Shown piece by piece: positions 10,198 to 20,153 of a stretch of DNA of 64,000 nt. The notes beneath the pieces were generated by a model that was given only the letters and a program-made list of their open reading frames with translations, did no database searches and had not been told where the DNA came from. The position numbers were made by a program, and so were the translations under genes. Origin of the DNA: Schizosaccharomyces osmophilus (lineage: Eukaryota > Ascomycota > Schizosaccharomycetes > Schizosaccharomycetales > Schizosaccharomycetaceae); NCBI RefSeq assembly GCF_027921745.1, contig NC_079239.1, forward strand, positions 523,501 to 587,500. Reading direction: 5' to 3'. Numbering within the stretch: position 1 is the stretch's first letter; the number at the start of each line of letters is the position of its first letter.

Positions 10198-10461
10198 AAC
10201 AGATCATGGTTGCACAAACATTTGGAAAGGATTTAAAAAAAATTTAAACAATTCTTTTTTTTTTCTTTTGTTAAAAATGAGACAACGCTGGAAAACTATG
10301 TGTTAATCATCTTAATTTGTGGTTGGTCTTGCTTAGTACGTATCCTATCCAAATATCTAGCTACCTTTACTGTAGATCACAATCCAGAATTTTATTTCAA
10401 TGATTTAAGCTAATTTCGAAAAAATAAGAAAGAAAACACTTGCTGGGAATTTACTTTCCAA
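9715..10461. other. Intergenic region mal3/pof14 with T/A homopolymer
   Basis: Tandem-oriented genes. The notable element is a T12 run followed directly by an A26 run (see repeat entry). No RNA gene seen. Confidence 0.5.
10158..10195. repeat. Palindromic T12-A26 homopolymer tract
   Basis: Twelve T (10158-10169) run straight into twenty-six A (10170-10195). The T and A runs are complementary, so 12 bp of hairpin without loop is possible. Such tracts disfavour nucleosomes; it lies about 270 bases upstream of pof14. Confidence 0.9.
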
Positions 10462-11637
10462 ATGTTGGAAGAAGTGAAGCAGCATCTTGATCGCGATGAT
10501 AAGTTCATAAAAACTCTAACAGGTATAAGGAAAAGACTACGAAGTCAGTACTTAAATCCTCAAACCCTAGAGGAATTCATTCATGCATTGGCCCATGTTC
10601 GAGCTATGAAACGACTAAACTCGTTTTGTTCTAACTTGGAAGGAGAATATACATCACAATCAGACCAAATAACTCAACCAGCGCAGGCAGCATCATGTCC
10701 CCTTGCAAATTATACAGATGCGTCTCAATTGATGAATTCATCGTTCACTCAAGGAAATATGCTGGAGTTGATTAATGACTACGCCGAGTATTCCACGCAA
10801 TCAATTCTTATGAGATCCAGAAATTCGTGTGCCACAGTTTCAAGCGAATCAATTACACCAAAAAAGAAAACAATAGGTATTCTAGACTGCCCAGATGAAA
10901 TTCTTATATTGATATTTATAAAGTGCTTTAATGCTACATACAAAGAAAGCTTTCCATTCGCTTTTACCTATCGAAGGGAAAAACACACTATACTTGATGA
11001 TGTGCCATATACTTGTACCCGCTTTCGTAAAATCCTAAGTCCTACGAATGATGGGTTTTGGAGACGCGCCTTAGATTTACACAAACATTCTGTGACTTCG
11101 TCAACTCATACTCTTTCATCTCCTAAAGTTCAAATACCAAATGTTCTTCCTGTTTTGTTGGATCCAAGTATCCAAACATATTCAAATAGCTCACCTTCAT
11201 CCAGCTTGGTTTCGTCACCCTCGCCAATTCATACACAAAATAGCCTTCCTTTGGAAAGCCCTAGTGGAGAATCTTCTTATATTGAATTTGCTTGCAGCGT
11301 TGTTGGTCGTTGTAGTGTTTGCAGATTGCTTCCTAAGCGTACGAGAGGTCGAGAATGCATAAGGTCGTTTTACAGAGCGTCCATTGCAACTAATGTTTGT
11401 GATCAATGCTTAGAGGCAATCATAGACTTTTATGAACCAGTAAGTCGGTATAATTTTAATGTGATGATATACCAAATTGGTGTTGGTTATATTTCTAGAC
11501 CAGGCCAACGATATCCTTCTTGGCTTTCAGAACATGTCCAGTTTGCCAGAGACGAAGAGAGAGCATATAAATACATTTCTTCCTCGCAGATCGAATTTGC
11601 GAGTAGGTTGTATAAGCTATTTCAGTCTCAATGTTGA
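10462..11637 (+). CDS. pof14: F-box protein Pof14
   Basis: 391 residues, intronless. F-box at about residues 139-205, with ILDCPDEILILIFIKCFNAT followed by CTRFRKIL and FWRRALDLH, the pattern that binds Skp1. After a Ser/Pro-rich spacer comes a Cys-rich segment (CSVC about 279, later CDQC about 313) that could hold zinc, then a conserved C-terminal region. In S. pombe Pof14 limits ergosterol synthesis in oxidative stress by acting on squalene synthase. I assign the name from the F-box and from its position between mal3 and byr3, so the symbol is less certain than the family. Confidence 0.72.
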   Translation: MLEEVKQHLDRDDKFIKTLTGIRKRLRSQYLNPQTLEEFIHALAHVRAMKRLNSFCSNLEGEYTSQSDQITQPAQAASCPLANYTDASQLMNSSFTQGNMLELINDYAEYSTQSILMRSRNSCATVSSESITPKKKTIGILDCPDEILILIFIKCFNATYKESFPFAFTYRREKHTILDDVPYTCTRFRKILSPTNDGFWRRALDLHKHSVTSSTHTLSSPKVQIPNVLPVLLDPSIQTYSNSSPSSSLVSSPSPIHTQNSLPLESPSGESSYIEFACSVVGRCSVCRLLPKRTRGRECIRSFYRASIATNVCDQCLEAIIDFYEPVSRYNFNVMIYQIGVGYISRPGQRYPSWLSEHVQFARDEERAYKYISSSQIEFASRLYKLFQSQC

Positions 11638-12254
11638 GATTGTATTATTATTGAGAATATAGTCGTCAGCAGCAATCTCGCAAAAAATTCTCCAGAAGAA
11701 AGAATCAGAATACCTAACTATCATAATTACTTTAATGAACATTAATGAACGAATAATAAAGATAAAATTACTATGAGAAATGACCAAAACCCTTTTGTCA
11801 ATATTAATACAAGTACCGTAACCAACGATGAAGTTAAAAATATAATATCCTGTATAGGTGAATCGGAAAAGGAAGAATGTGGTAAGAGGATACGGCAAGT
11901 AAGAAGTCTACCGATCATGAGCTTTATACCCGATTAATAGAGCTTTTCTTTTTAAGAAAAGCAAACATTGAAAAAGGATGCACCTTCGTCCCTTAAAAAA
12001 GTTTCGCAATGACCATATCATTTAGGACAACACATTACAAGTTAGAGGTTGCGAGTAGCATAAAAATCAAAGCCCTTCTAAAATTATTTTGGGCAAAAGA
12101 TGGGACTTATCATTTGGATGGTGTGGATAGTAAAAACATTCAAGAAAAGGAAGCCCCAATTATTTTTTCTATACGAATAGTCTCGAAAGAAGTAATAGAT
12201 AAGTATTTACTAGAGCACATCCTAGGTCAACGGCGTCGATGAAGGACCATTCAT
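11638..12254. other. pof14/byr3 spacer with possible small gene
   Basis: Between converging genes. It contains two coding-like stretches on the plus strand (11773-11937 and 12009-12242) that might be exons of one unrecognised gene; listed separately. Confidence 0.4.
11773..12242 (+). CDS. Possible small spliced gene, unrecognised
   Basis: An ATG at 11773 opens a 54-codon frame (MRNDQNPFVNINTSTV...), with GTAAGA donors at about 11882 and 11898. A second frame, 12009-12242 (77 codons), reads IKIKALLKLFWAKDGTYHLDG ending HILGQRRR and has a TTTAG at 12021-12025 behind an ATGAC branch-like site. The composition looks like real protein, but I could not find one junction that clearly satisfies donor, branch, acceptor and phase. 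The stop is only 12 bases from the convergent byr3 stop, and I know no S. pombe gene here. Either a lineage-specific gene or chance. Confidence 0.25.
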
Positions 12255-12782
12255 TTAAGCCTCAACGGAAGGAATAGTACAGTTGATAGCAATATGGCCA
12301 GGTTGGTTGCACTTGTAGCATAACTGACCATCAGTGGATTGTTGGCATTCAAAGCTACGGTGACCAATTTTACCACAAGAGTAGCACTTGACACCCATGG
12401 TACAGTCACGGGCTTGGTGACCAACGGAACCACAAGCGTAGCAGTTCATGGGACGGGCGCCAACACGACCATTGGTACGGCAGTCTCTAGCGATGTGACC
12501 AACACGTCCACATTTGTAGCATTCAGCACCTTGACGGGGAGTAGGGTTGGGATTGGGGTTGGATGGGCATTCACGAACGAGATGGCCACCGGTGCCACAA
12601 GCGTAACAGGTTTTCTCTTGCTGGGGTTCAGTGCAATCACTGGCCTTGTGTCCGGTTTGATTGCAGTTGTAGCAGATGGCACCCTTCGTGCAATCACGAG
12701 CTTGATGTCCGTTTTCACCGCAATTGTAACAGCGGAATCCAGCACGGGGATAAGAAGGGGCGGCTTGCGACTCCATTTCCAT
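12255..12782 (-). CDS. byr3: CNBP-type zinc-knuckle protein Byr3
   Basis: Single-stranded nucleic-acid binding protein of the CNBP/Gis2 family, linked to translation; in S. pombe byr3 was found as a suppressor of ras1 sporulation defects. 175 residues made of seven CX2CX4HX4C knuckles: CYNCGENGHQARDC, CYNCNQTGHKASDC, CYACGTGGHLVREC, CYKCGRVGHIARDC, CYACGSVGHQARDC, CYSCGKIGHRSFEC and CYKCNQPGHIAINC. An RG-containing linker lies between knuckles 4 and 5. The start is MEMESQ at 12782, with a second in-frame Met at 12776. Codon bias is strong, which opens spurious frames on other strands. The promoter has a perfect HomolD box, as ribosomal-protein genes do. Confidence 0.95.
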   Translation of the reverse strand: MEMESQAAPSYPRAGFRCYNCGENGHQARDCTKGAICYNCNQTGHKASDCTEPQQEKTCYACGTGGHLVRECPSNPNPNPTPRQGAECYKCGRVGHIARDCRTNGRVGARPMNCYACGSVGHQARDCTMGVKCYSCGKIGHRSFECQQSTDGQLCYKCNQPGHIAINCTIPSVEA

Positions 12783-12859
12783 TTTTTTCTATGTTCGGGG
12801 TTGTATTATAACTTTGGGTATTTTCTCGTAAAAATTTGCCCGTAAAAAATATACATCCT

Positions 12860-12867
12860 TGTGACTG
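12860..12867 (-). promoter_or_regulatory. HomolD box of byr3
   Basis: TGTGACTG on the plus strand (CAGTCACA in gene sense), 77 bases upstream of the byr3 ATG, with AGGGTAAC at 12896-12903 further upstream. Same element and spacing as rps7 and rpl9 in this window. Confidence 0.8.
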
Positions 12868-13156
12868 TTCTTACGAAGCAACATGGTACCTGAAAAGGGT
12901 AACAATGCGGCGAGTTTCATAAATAAATAAACAAAAGAACCCGAGAGATTGGCTTTTCTTCTGATTTCGGAAATAACAAAAAACCTTTTATGTGATTCTT
13001 TTCGATTAATCACACTTGATAGCAAGTTGCAGTACAAACTGGTTTTCGCCTAGCGGTTCTCGCAAGCAATATGACTATTGCCGTTTAGTTAACCGTAATT
13101 TTCAAGAATTTAATTGTGCAGTGATTGGCATCGGGTACAGTGAATACAAAAAGACT

Positions 13157-13228
13157 TGCTTCGGCCGGGAATCGAACCCGGGTCGCTTCGATGGCAACGA
13201 AGCATTATACCACTAAACCACCAAAGCA
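13157..13228 (-). tRNA. tRNA-Gly(GCC), copy 1
   Basis: 72-nt cloverleaf. Acceptor TGCTTTG/CGAAGCA (one G-U), D-arm TGGTTTAGTGGTATAAT, anticodon stem CTTCG/CGAAG around loop TTGCCAT (anticodon GCC), T-arm GGTTCGATTCC. A and B boxes intact. A TCTTTTTG follows the 3' end as Pol III terminator. Identical to the copies at 14763 and 15403. Confidence 0.97.
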
Positions 13229-14762
13229 ATTATAGATTGAACTCTTTATAGGATAGCAAATAAAGATCGTGATAGCATTCTACTTTAGCAGAGTTTATTT
13301 GCAATAAAACTGAAGTTTACAAGCTTTTGTGGTCGTAACAGGACTTCTGGGTTCCGGAAGAGAACAAAGATAAAGTATCCCGCATTCCTTCTAAGTCGTT
13401 TGTTATTTTTCAAAGACTCTTTTGGGCATGGTGATAGAAAAGCAATTTTTAGCATGTGAATGCCATTCAACTGTTAAGAATGCTGAAGTTTTGGCAGCTA
13501 TAAATCCATAAAAAGTGCTTCGGTTCCAAGGGGGATATCTTTTGTCGATTGAAGGTGTAAACATACTCGAAAATATAGAATGCTGTTAGTCTCTTTAATA
13601 CTCAAATCTCATGGAACTGCTGTTCAAAAAAAGCTATGACTTTTCTCTGGAAAAAAGTTTTCTAAATTTCTAAAAACAAATGAAAGGTTCGATAAATTTC
13701 CGACGTAATTATACGGTAACATTTTCATTGTTGATTCCTTTGCAGACGGAAAAGAATTAGAAAGTGTGCTGTTACTTTAGATATACATGTTCAGTTATGA
13801 CTTTCCTTTTCTCCAACATATGTAATACAAATTGCTATTCGAACAGTGCAGCAGTTACTATTAACTAGCATAATAAGCTTCCGAGGTTTTCGTTTAACAT
13901 CGTCAATGATGCTTTTTTTCGAGATTTTAATAAAGTCATTTCTGTTTTTCAGCCGAACGCACCGGTCAACACTTTATACCTATCAATGAAGAGCGAACTG
14001 TTTACTGCCACTTCAATACTTTCCACGGTTTCCGTTTCATTTCTATCTGGTTTGCTGAGTGTGTTTATCGTTACTTGCTGAGGAACATTTTACAAGACAG
14101 TAAACTGAGTAAACAATTCCACGGGAAGATACTTGATGCATGAAATTTTGATCGAGAAAACACGAAAAGGTAATTAAAGATATAAAATACTGGGACCTCT
14201 TCATTGTTTTCAATCAGACTAATAGGACCTCGTTCTTGTACGGCAAGGGATGATTCAGCTCAAACTTGACCATAACCATGAGTACAATACTTTATACTGA
14301 CTCGTAAAACCTGTTTTGTGGCTTTTGAAAAATTATGTTTCCATCTCTGAAGACGAACCATACTGTAGCATCCGTTTCTTTTTTGGTACCCAATATCTAG
14401 AGCTGTGATCGAAAAGAAAAAATCTTATTATCCTTGAAGAGATAAGAAAAGTTCATTTGTTAGCTATATTGATTCCTGAAAACTAACGCAGTTCTATTCC
14501 TTTATCCATCAACTCGTAATAGTGTGATCAGCGGCTTAATTTAAGAAACTGTTTCATTACAAACTGTCTCTCTACTTACTTCCTCAACCTATACTCGCAA
14601 AAAAAAACCTTCCCTATGATTGCCTAATAAATGGTCATCTTTCAAATGAACCTTCATGTTTATTTCTAGGTATATATACCTAGAAAGGTTTTTACAACTT
14701 GATATCCTCATTTCCAGGAAATATTACTCTTATATATGTCTTAAAACAATCGTTTAGTATGC
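13229..14762. other. Gene-free AT-rich region between tRNA-Gly genes
   Basis: 1.5 kb with no frame over 61 codons, no recognised RNA and no clear repeat. Together with its flanks it is the largest protein-gene-free stretch of the window. Confidence 0.5.
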
Positions 14763-14834
14763 TGCTTTGGTGGTTTAGTGGTATAATGCTTCGTTGCCAT
14801 CGAAGCGACCCGGGTTCGATTCCCGGCCGAAGCA
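14763..14834 (+). tRNA. tRNA-Gly(GCC), copy 2
   Basis: Identical 72-nt sequence to copy 1 but on the plus strand; anticodon loop TTGCCAT. Followed by a TTTCTTTTTC terminator. Intact A and B boxes. Confidence 0.97.
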
Positions 14835-15402
14835 ATGTTTCTTTTTCTTGTTTATGATATATTTTGAGCGTATATATAATCGACAAAAGGGTGTTGTTTC
14901 TTCTATTTTTTTATTTGTTTACTACTGTAGTCGAACGAAGTACGTTCATAAACAATAGTAAATAAAAGCTTTAGGAATACAGCTTTAGTTCATGTTCCTA
15001 CGTAGAATTGGATTTACCATGCTATTATTTGTAAGTCTCTTATCAATATATAAAAAAAAAAACTTCTGGTGTACGTTATATGTCGCGGGGACTTACGATA
15101 TGTAGCAGCATTCATAAAGGAACAGTGAATGACAATGTTTCTCCCTTTTCCGGTATTGCACAGTTTATTACAAATCTGAAAGAAGCGCATCAAAGTATAT
15201 ATACTCTATTTTCGGATGAATACAATACTGCTCAAATTGGAATGCGAAAATCATACGTAGACGATAAAAACATGCTGAACCAAAAAATTACAAGAGAATT
15301 AAGAGATTAAACACAGGAAGACTTTGTTTACTGGGTTTCCTACAAACGCACTATTTGCTTTCATATATGCATGCAATAGACTTTAAAATTATAAAAACTT
15401 TT
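14835..15402. other. Spacer between tRNA-Gly copies 2 and 3
   Basis: Holds one 76-codon frame (15080-15310), listed separately, and a TACGTTCATAAACAA stretch. Nothing else recognised. Confidence 0.45.
15080..15310 (+). other. 76-codon frame, possible LTR-element fossil
   Basis: Short reading frame between two tRNA-Gly genes. Part of it (LKEAHQSIYTLFSDEYNTAQ, then GMRKSY) is faintly like the region after the integrase core of Ty3/gypsy elements, where LxEAxxxxxxxxAQxxMKxxYD is common. Such elements often insert near tRNA genes. No LTR, reverse transcriptase or other part is recognised, so it is at most an old, broken remnant and may be chance. Confidence 0.15.
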
Positions 15403-15474
15403 TGCTTCGGCCGGGAATCGAACCCGGGTCGCTTCGATGGCAACGAAGCATTATACCACTAAACCACCAAAGCA
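15403..15474 (-). tRNA. tRNA-Gly(GCC), copy 3
   Basis: Identical 72-nt sequence to copies 1 and 2, minus strand. Downstream T5 run (GTTTTTAT in gene sense) as terminator. Confidence 0.97.
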
Positions 15475-15832
15475 GTTCGCTGTCAAATGATAATAAAGTG
15501 TTATTAAAGATAATAAAGAAATATAAATTAATTTTAAATTTGAAAGAATGAATATCGATAAAGGAGAACTATTATTGTTCATTTATACTCTGAAAAATTT
15601 ACGAAATGCACCCTTATGTGTTCTTACATATGTGTTTACAAATGACTGTAAACACAAGCTTACGATCGAAGCTTATCATGAAAAGCGGTAATGAGCGAAA
15701 GTAGAGAAATGCAAGATATTTATTCAACTTAAATTTGCTTTCCATCTGCGGGAAAATACTTCAAGTAAATATGTTCTGTTTTATTTTTTTTCGAAATATA
15801 CCATGTCCATTTTTCAATAACCAAACGAACTC
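15475..15832. other. Spacer tRNA-Gly copy 3/trm9
   Basis: AT-rich, no gene or motif recognised. Confidence 0.5.
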
Positions 15833-16583
15833 CTAAAGCTTTTCGACAATTGCCCACCAATTATCGCGATCATAACCATCTTCTACGAGCTTTCCTCCAG
15901 CTTTTTGCACGAGCTCACTAAGCTCTCCTTTTTTAAACAAATGATAGTATCGTTGATATGCAACATTTTCGTCTGGATGGTGTCCCTTTAGCTCTCCTGG
16001 TTTTGCAGTAGGATACTCGTACTGCCGTTTTAAAACCCAAGGAACATGGACATCTTGAGGTCCATTTTCAGAAAATCCACGACGAGAATTCCTTTGTTCG
16101 AGCGCCCAAACAAAGAATAATGCTTTCCCTCCTTTACGAATCACCCTCAAAACTTCTTGAACAGCCTGCAGACGCCGTTCTTCGTTGCTGAAATGATGAA
16201 TGACCGCAATGCTCAATGCAAAGTCAGTTCGATCTGCTGGATGAGGAACATGTAAGCCATCTGCCACAATCATAGGTCCCAATTGGCTCCCAATTTGAAC
16301 CAATTTTTCACAACGATCGCTTCCTATCAAAAAAATGTTCGGATTCACCTTTTGATACTTCCCATTTCCACATCCAATGTCCAAACCGACAGCGCCTACA
16401 GGTAAAGAATTTAAGAAACGCTCTACAACTGGCCAAGGCTTTTCTTTGTTAACGAATTTAAGCTATACCTTTCTTTGCATATTTACTTACCTTGTAGCGA
16501 GTGTCTGAAAAGTGAGTAGCGATTTTGTCATACACTTTGTGAACATGCTCATTTTCGTAGTCTAAATCGGGTTTTTCGTTCAT
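15833..16583 (-). CDS. trm9: tRNA wobble-uridine methyltransferase Trm9
   Basis: SAM-dependent methyltransferase that, with Trm112, completes mcm5U at the wobble position of certain tRNAs. Two exons: 16491-16583 (MNEKPDLDYENEHVHKVYDK...) and 15833-16438; intron 16439-16490 (52 nt) with GTAAGT donor, TTAAC branch and AAAAG acceptor. The joined sequence RYK/PWPVVERFL is the conserved family motif, which fixes the junction. 232 residues. SAM motif I is VGLDIGCGNGKY and is followed by SIAVIHHF. As in fungi it lacks the RRM and AlkB domains of animal ALKBH8. Confidence 0.93.
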
Positions 16584-16947
16584 AGTCGATTAGATTTTTA
16601 TGCAATAATACCGCCCACTCCTTGTACTGAAGTATGCTTGAATATTTGGAAAAGTCAAGTTTTCGTTCGTTGCTGACTTTTGGTAGCTTTATTGAAATAT
16701 GGATGTCGCATTTCTATCATAAAATGAAATTGGATATTTAGAAAAAAATACATTTACCAACTTTATATATTTAATTTTCGGATCTGAAATGTTCACAGAA
16801 CTCAAGCACATACATATACGATCAAATCAGATTAACTATCAAAAACCACAATGTATTTCAAAATTACTTACTCCATTCTATCATAACTTTTACGAAAAGC
16901 TTTATATAGCCAAGACATCAACATAAATAAACGAAATTCCTGAATGC
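16584..16947. other. Intergenic region btb3 3'/trm9 5'
   Basis: Tandem minus-strand genes; AT-rich, no motif recognised. Confidence 0.5.
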
Positions 16948-18677
16948 TCAAGCCCCTAAATTGAGCTTCATCAACAAATCTTCAATCATATCCATCCTTT
17001 GATTATAATCTTTTTCATATGGTGTCAACGTATCCACATAACCATCCACGCACAAATCTTCGTGATAAATACCATAGCGTTTTGACAGGAAATAGCGAAT
17101 ATCATCAATAAGTTCAATGGTATCAGTTTCCTGACGATGAAGAATACGATCGGCACTTTCGTTGACAAGTTCATGAAACTCTGGATCATCAATAATTTTT
17201 TCCAAATGATTAGCCATGTATTCTGAAGCATATTGCTCCAATCTTATAGTTGAGGTATCCCATGCTGTTCGCAGTATATCGTAAATACTATCTTTTGGTT
17301 CTTTTTGTTTAGTAATGGCAATAGAAGCCAAAGACTTCAAACTTCGCTCTTTATCGAGTGAAAGCATGTCTGCAACATAAATGACGTCCAAAGCAAGAAA
17401 GGCTGGGATATCGGCTTTGTCTGAATATAAAAATTCAAGAACGATTTCAACAATATCGCTTGAAAATGGGAGGGAAACAGTTGGTAAACTTTGTTTACCT
17501 TCTAAAAAAGGACCCGTGAACATATCCATAAAATACTCAGACCTACATAGAATTGCGCGATGAACGGGATAGCGATGTGTTTCTGACTGTAAATAAGCGT
17601 CATGAAAAGCGCACTGACGCGACAAGTTTTCTGTAGGTTCCGATAGCTTTTGCTTGTAGTTTTGAATTACTTCTCTCATAAAACGGCCCATATCATTCTG
17701 CGTCTGTACTAATTGGCTCTTTCTCCAATCTGGTGAACGCATTTGTTCTGGATTGTTTTCAAAACAATCGACAAAGTCCATCAAGGAAAATTTTTTGGCA
17801 ATCGAAACCAATGCTGTTGCATCTTGCTTGGCAAACAAAGGATGATAATCCAAGTACAAAAACCGCAAAACAGTCTCCAATTCTTTTTCATTTTTCTTAA
17901 TAGGAACCTCTCCCTCGTCGCTCAATTTCAAGAATTTCCCTTTAAAATAAGGACTTCTCGAGGCTAAATAAAACTTATGTCCAGGTAAAGATATACTGTT
18001 ACCAGTAAAAGTAACGTCAGAGGTGAAATGAAAAGTGGAGTTGGAGAGCAAAGAGGTAATATGACTAGCATATGGTTGAGACTCATCTACTGACTTTGTG
18101 ATGTTGTAAGACAACAGCATCTTACGGATGCGATCATTCAATGCACCATAAAGACAACGCTCTCCTTGAAAGGTATCGCGCTCGCAGATTGCACCATTCT
18201 CTAATAAATATTTCACAACTGCCAGTTAGTTTTTGTTTAAAAAAAAATCAACCATCGTCTTTGATAGCTACATACCCTCTTCATGACCACACAAACTTGC
18301 AAGAACGAGTGGTGAGTAGTCAAAGATATCAACTTGATTAATTGGGACATTGTAGTTTTCAATCATACTAAAGGTATCGTCAGCATATGTTTATAAAGAT
18401 AATAAAAGCCAAATTGGCCATCTGCTTTTGAAGAATTCATCTTTAGATTTCATTCAACATACCTTCGAACAACTTCTAAATCTCCTCGGCGGCAAGCCTC
18501 GCACAATTCTCGAAATTCTTCACTTTCATTGATGGAGAATAAACCTGAATCTGTTGAATTTTTTTCATCCATAGCTTTTGACCAAAGAGCAAATTTGTTG
18601 AAGCCTTTCGGTGCAGATGCACCTTCTGATGCTTGCTCAGAAGCATCCATTTCTGTAGAAGGACGTTCAGCAGCCAT
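16948..18677 (-). CDS. btb3: Ankyrin/double-BTB Cul3 adaptor Btb3
   Basis: Substrate adaptor of the Cul3-Pip1 ubiquitin ligase. Three exons: 18463-18677, 18276-18367 and 16948-18218; introns of 95 and 57 nt with GTATGT donors. 525 residues, about the S. pombe length. The MAAERPSTEMD start is followed by an ankyrin segment across both junctions (FRELCEACRRGDLEVVRS, then SPLVLASLCGHEEVVKYLLE), then a first BTB domain (FTSDVTFTGNSISLPGHKFY) and a second (FHDAYLQSETHRYPVHRAIL) with an EIVLEFLYSD helix. The C-terminal helices end DLLMKLNLGA. The ankyrin continuity across exons supports the model. Confidence 0.93.
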
Positions 18678-19034
18678 TCTATTCCTTTTAAGCTCACAGA
18701 TACGAAATAAGATGAAACAAGAGATGTTTGTTTTCTTCCGATAATGTTTAGAAGACACAATTGATGAAATAAAATAAAATTCGTCAAGCAAGCAAAGTTC
18801 TCCAAAAGTTGGGTATACTATAACCTAAACGATACCTTTGAATTAATAATTTATATTTCTAACCCATGAAGAAAATTTCTGAAGCTTTATACAACCGACA
18901 CCTGAAGTTCGATATTGTGAGCTGTTTCGTTGGAGTTTCATTTCGTCCGTTGTTAAACCCTGTACATATCCTGACCAGGTATTTTGGGTCAAGTAAGAAA
19001 CTACATCTGAAAATCAGACAATCTATAAGAAGAA
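18678..19034. other. Divergent promoter btb3/alp11
   Basis: No recognised motif. Confidence 0.5.
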
Positions 19035-19739
19035 ATGAATGATATTTATGTAAATGTACGTTCCTCTGGGATAAGGTCCGATCGAAAAATCAACCGCCAA
19101 TGGACCTTGAGTCAATTAAAGACAAAGCTGGTTCCTATTATAGGGATTCCAGAGGTATATCAAAAAGTGAAATATGAGCCTGCTTCTGCTGCTTCTCAAA
19201 CACATACGTTTTCAAGCGAAGAAGAAAATAGCATGTTGTCTCTTCATAATATTGAAGAGCTAAGTACGATTATAATCGAAGACACACGCCCTCCTCATAT
19301 GAGGCCCAACTATGAGGATCTTTCTGAGGTAGAAAAGTATGAAATGTCTCAAGAAGAGTACGAGCGTCGCGATGATTCTGTCTTGGCATGGAAGAAGCGC
19401 AATCATCTTGGTCGGTTTAATCCAACCCACGAGGAATCAGTCAACTCAAAGCAAGAGTCACTAGAGAGAGAACTAAAGGATTTACAGGTAAACATTAACT
19501 CTCGCTGCTGTGCCAGTGGCGAACGTTACGGCACAATCCGTTACATTGGGTTCGTCCCTGAAATTTCCAAGAATTCACTGTGGATAGGTGTCGAATTTGA
19601 CGAGCCTGTGGGAAAAAATGATGGTACTGTTCAAGGGCAACGTTATTTTACGACGAGAAATAAGCATGGGTCCTTTTTGAAACCTACAGACGTAGAGGTT
19701 GGTGACTTTCCTGAAGAAGATATTCTAGCAGATCTATAA
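19035..19739 (+). CDS. alp11: Tubulin folding cofactor B (Alp11)
   Basis: CAP-Gly protein that binds alpha-tubulin after the chaperonin and passes it to cofactor E. 234 residues, the S. pombe length. N-terminal ubiquitin-like domain (about 1-80), a linker with ERRDDSVLAWKKRNHLGRF typical of cofactor B, a short coiled segment, then the CAP-Gly domain (about 150-225) with GERYGTIRYIGFVPE, WIGVEFDEPVGKNDGTVQG and KHGSFLKP. The end is acidic (EEDILADL). Intronless. Confidence 0.95.
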   Translation: MNDIYVNVRSSGIRSDRKINRQWTLSQLKTKLVPIIGIPEVYQKVKYEPASAASQTHTFSSEEENSMLSLHNIEELSTIIIEDTRPPHMRPNYEDLSEVEKYEMSQEEYERRDDSVLAWKKRNHLGRFNPTHEESVNSKQESLERELKDLQVNINSRCCASGERYGTIRYIGFVPEISKNSLWIGVEFDEPVGKNDGTVQGQRYFTTRNKHGSFLKPTDVEVGDFPEEDILADL

Positions 19740-20153
19740 TAGAAACTTTGGAGTTGGCATAATAATTTACTAGATATTGAACGAATTTCATGATGAAATA
19801 AAACATTATTAAGGCAATCATATCAATGCCCCTACTATTCCACTCCAAGACCAATTCCCAGTAAGTTATTTTAAAATTTGAAAACTTGTTTCCGTAATCT
19901 TTTTATGTATTTATTAGTTAACTAGGTAAAATAGTATACGAATGTCAAAAGTTTATCTATCCAAAGTTTTATAATTCCTGTAGGAAACTTACTTCTAGCA
20001 TGCACATGTTGCTAGGATCCTTAAATTTGATATTTCTCTTTTAATGCTTATATTTTGGCTATCCACTTCATTTTTAATATAAGTTTAAACTTTTCAGATC
20101 CATCAGACTACTGAATACTTCTCATTCTATTTCTCCAAGCATTCTCGTGCAAA
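19740..20153. other. alp11/rnh201 spacer, possible 5' UTR intron
   Basis: GTAAGT at 19861-19866 and CTTTTCAG ending at 20099 could bound a 239-nt intron in the rnh201 leader; no branch site is convincing. Otherwise nothing recognised. Confidence 0.3.

Noticed and set aside
12339-12845. 168-codon plus-strand frame over byr3
   Set aside because: Antisense to the seven zinc knuckles and running through the byr3 promoter; Thr/Val repeats mirror the Cys/Asn codons.
13229-14762. Search for LTRs, 5S rRNA or snoRNA between the tRNA-Gly genes
   Set aside because: No terminal repeats, 5S internal control region or convincing C/D or H/ACA boxes were found by eye.
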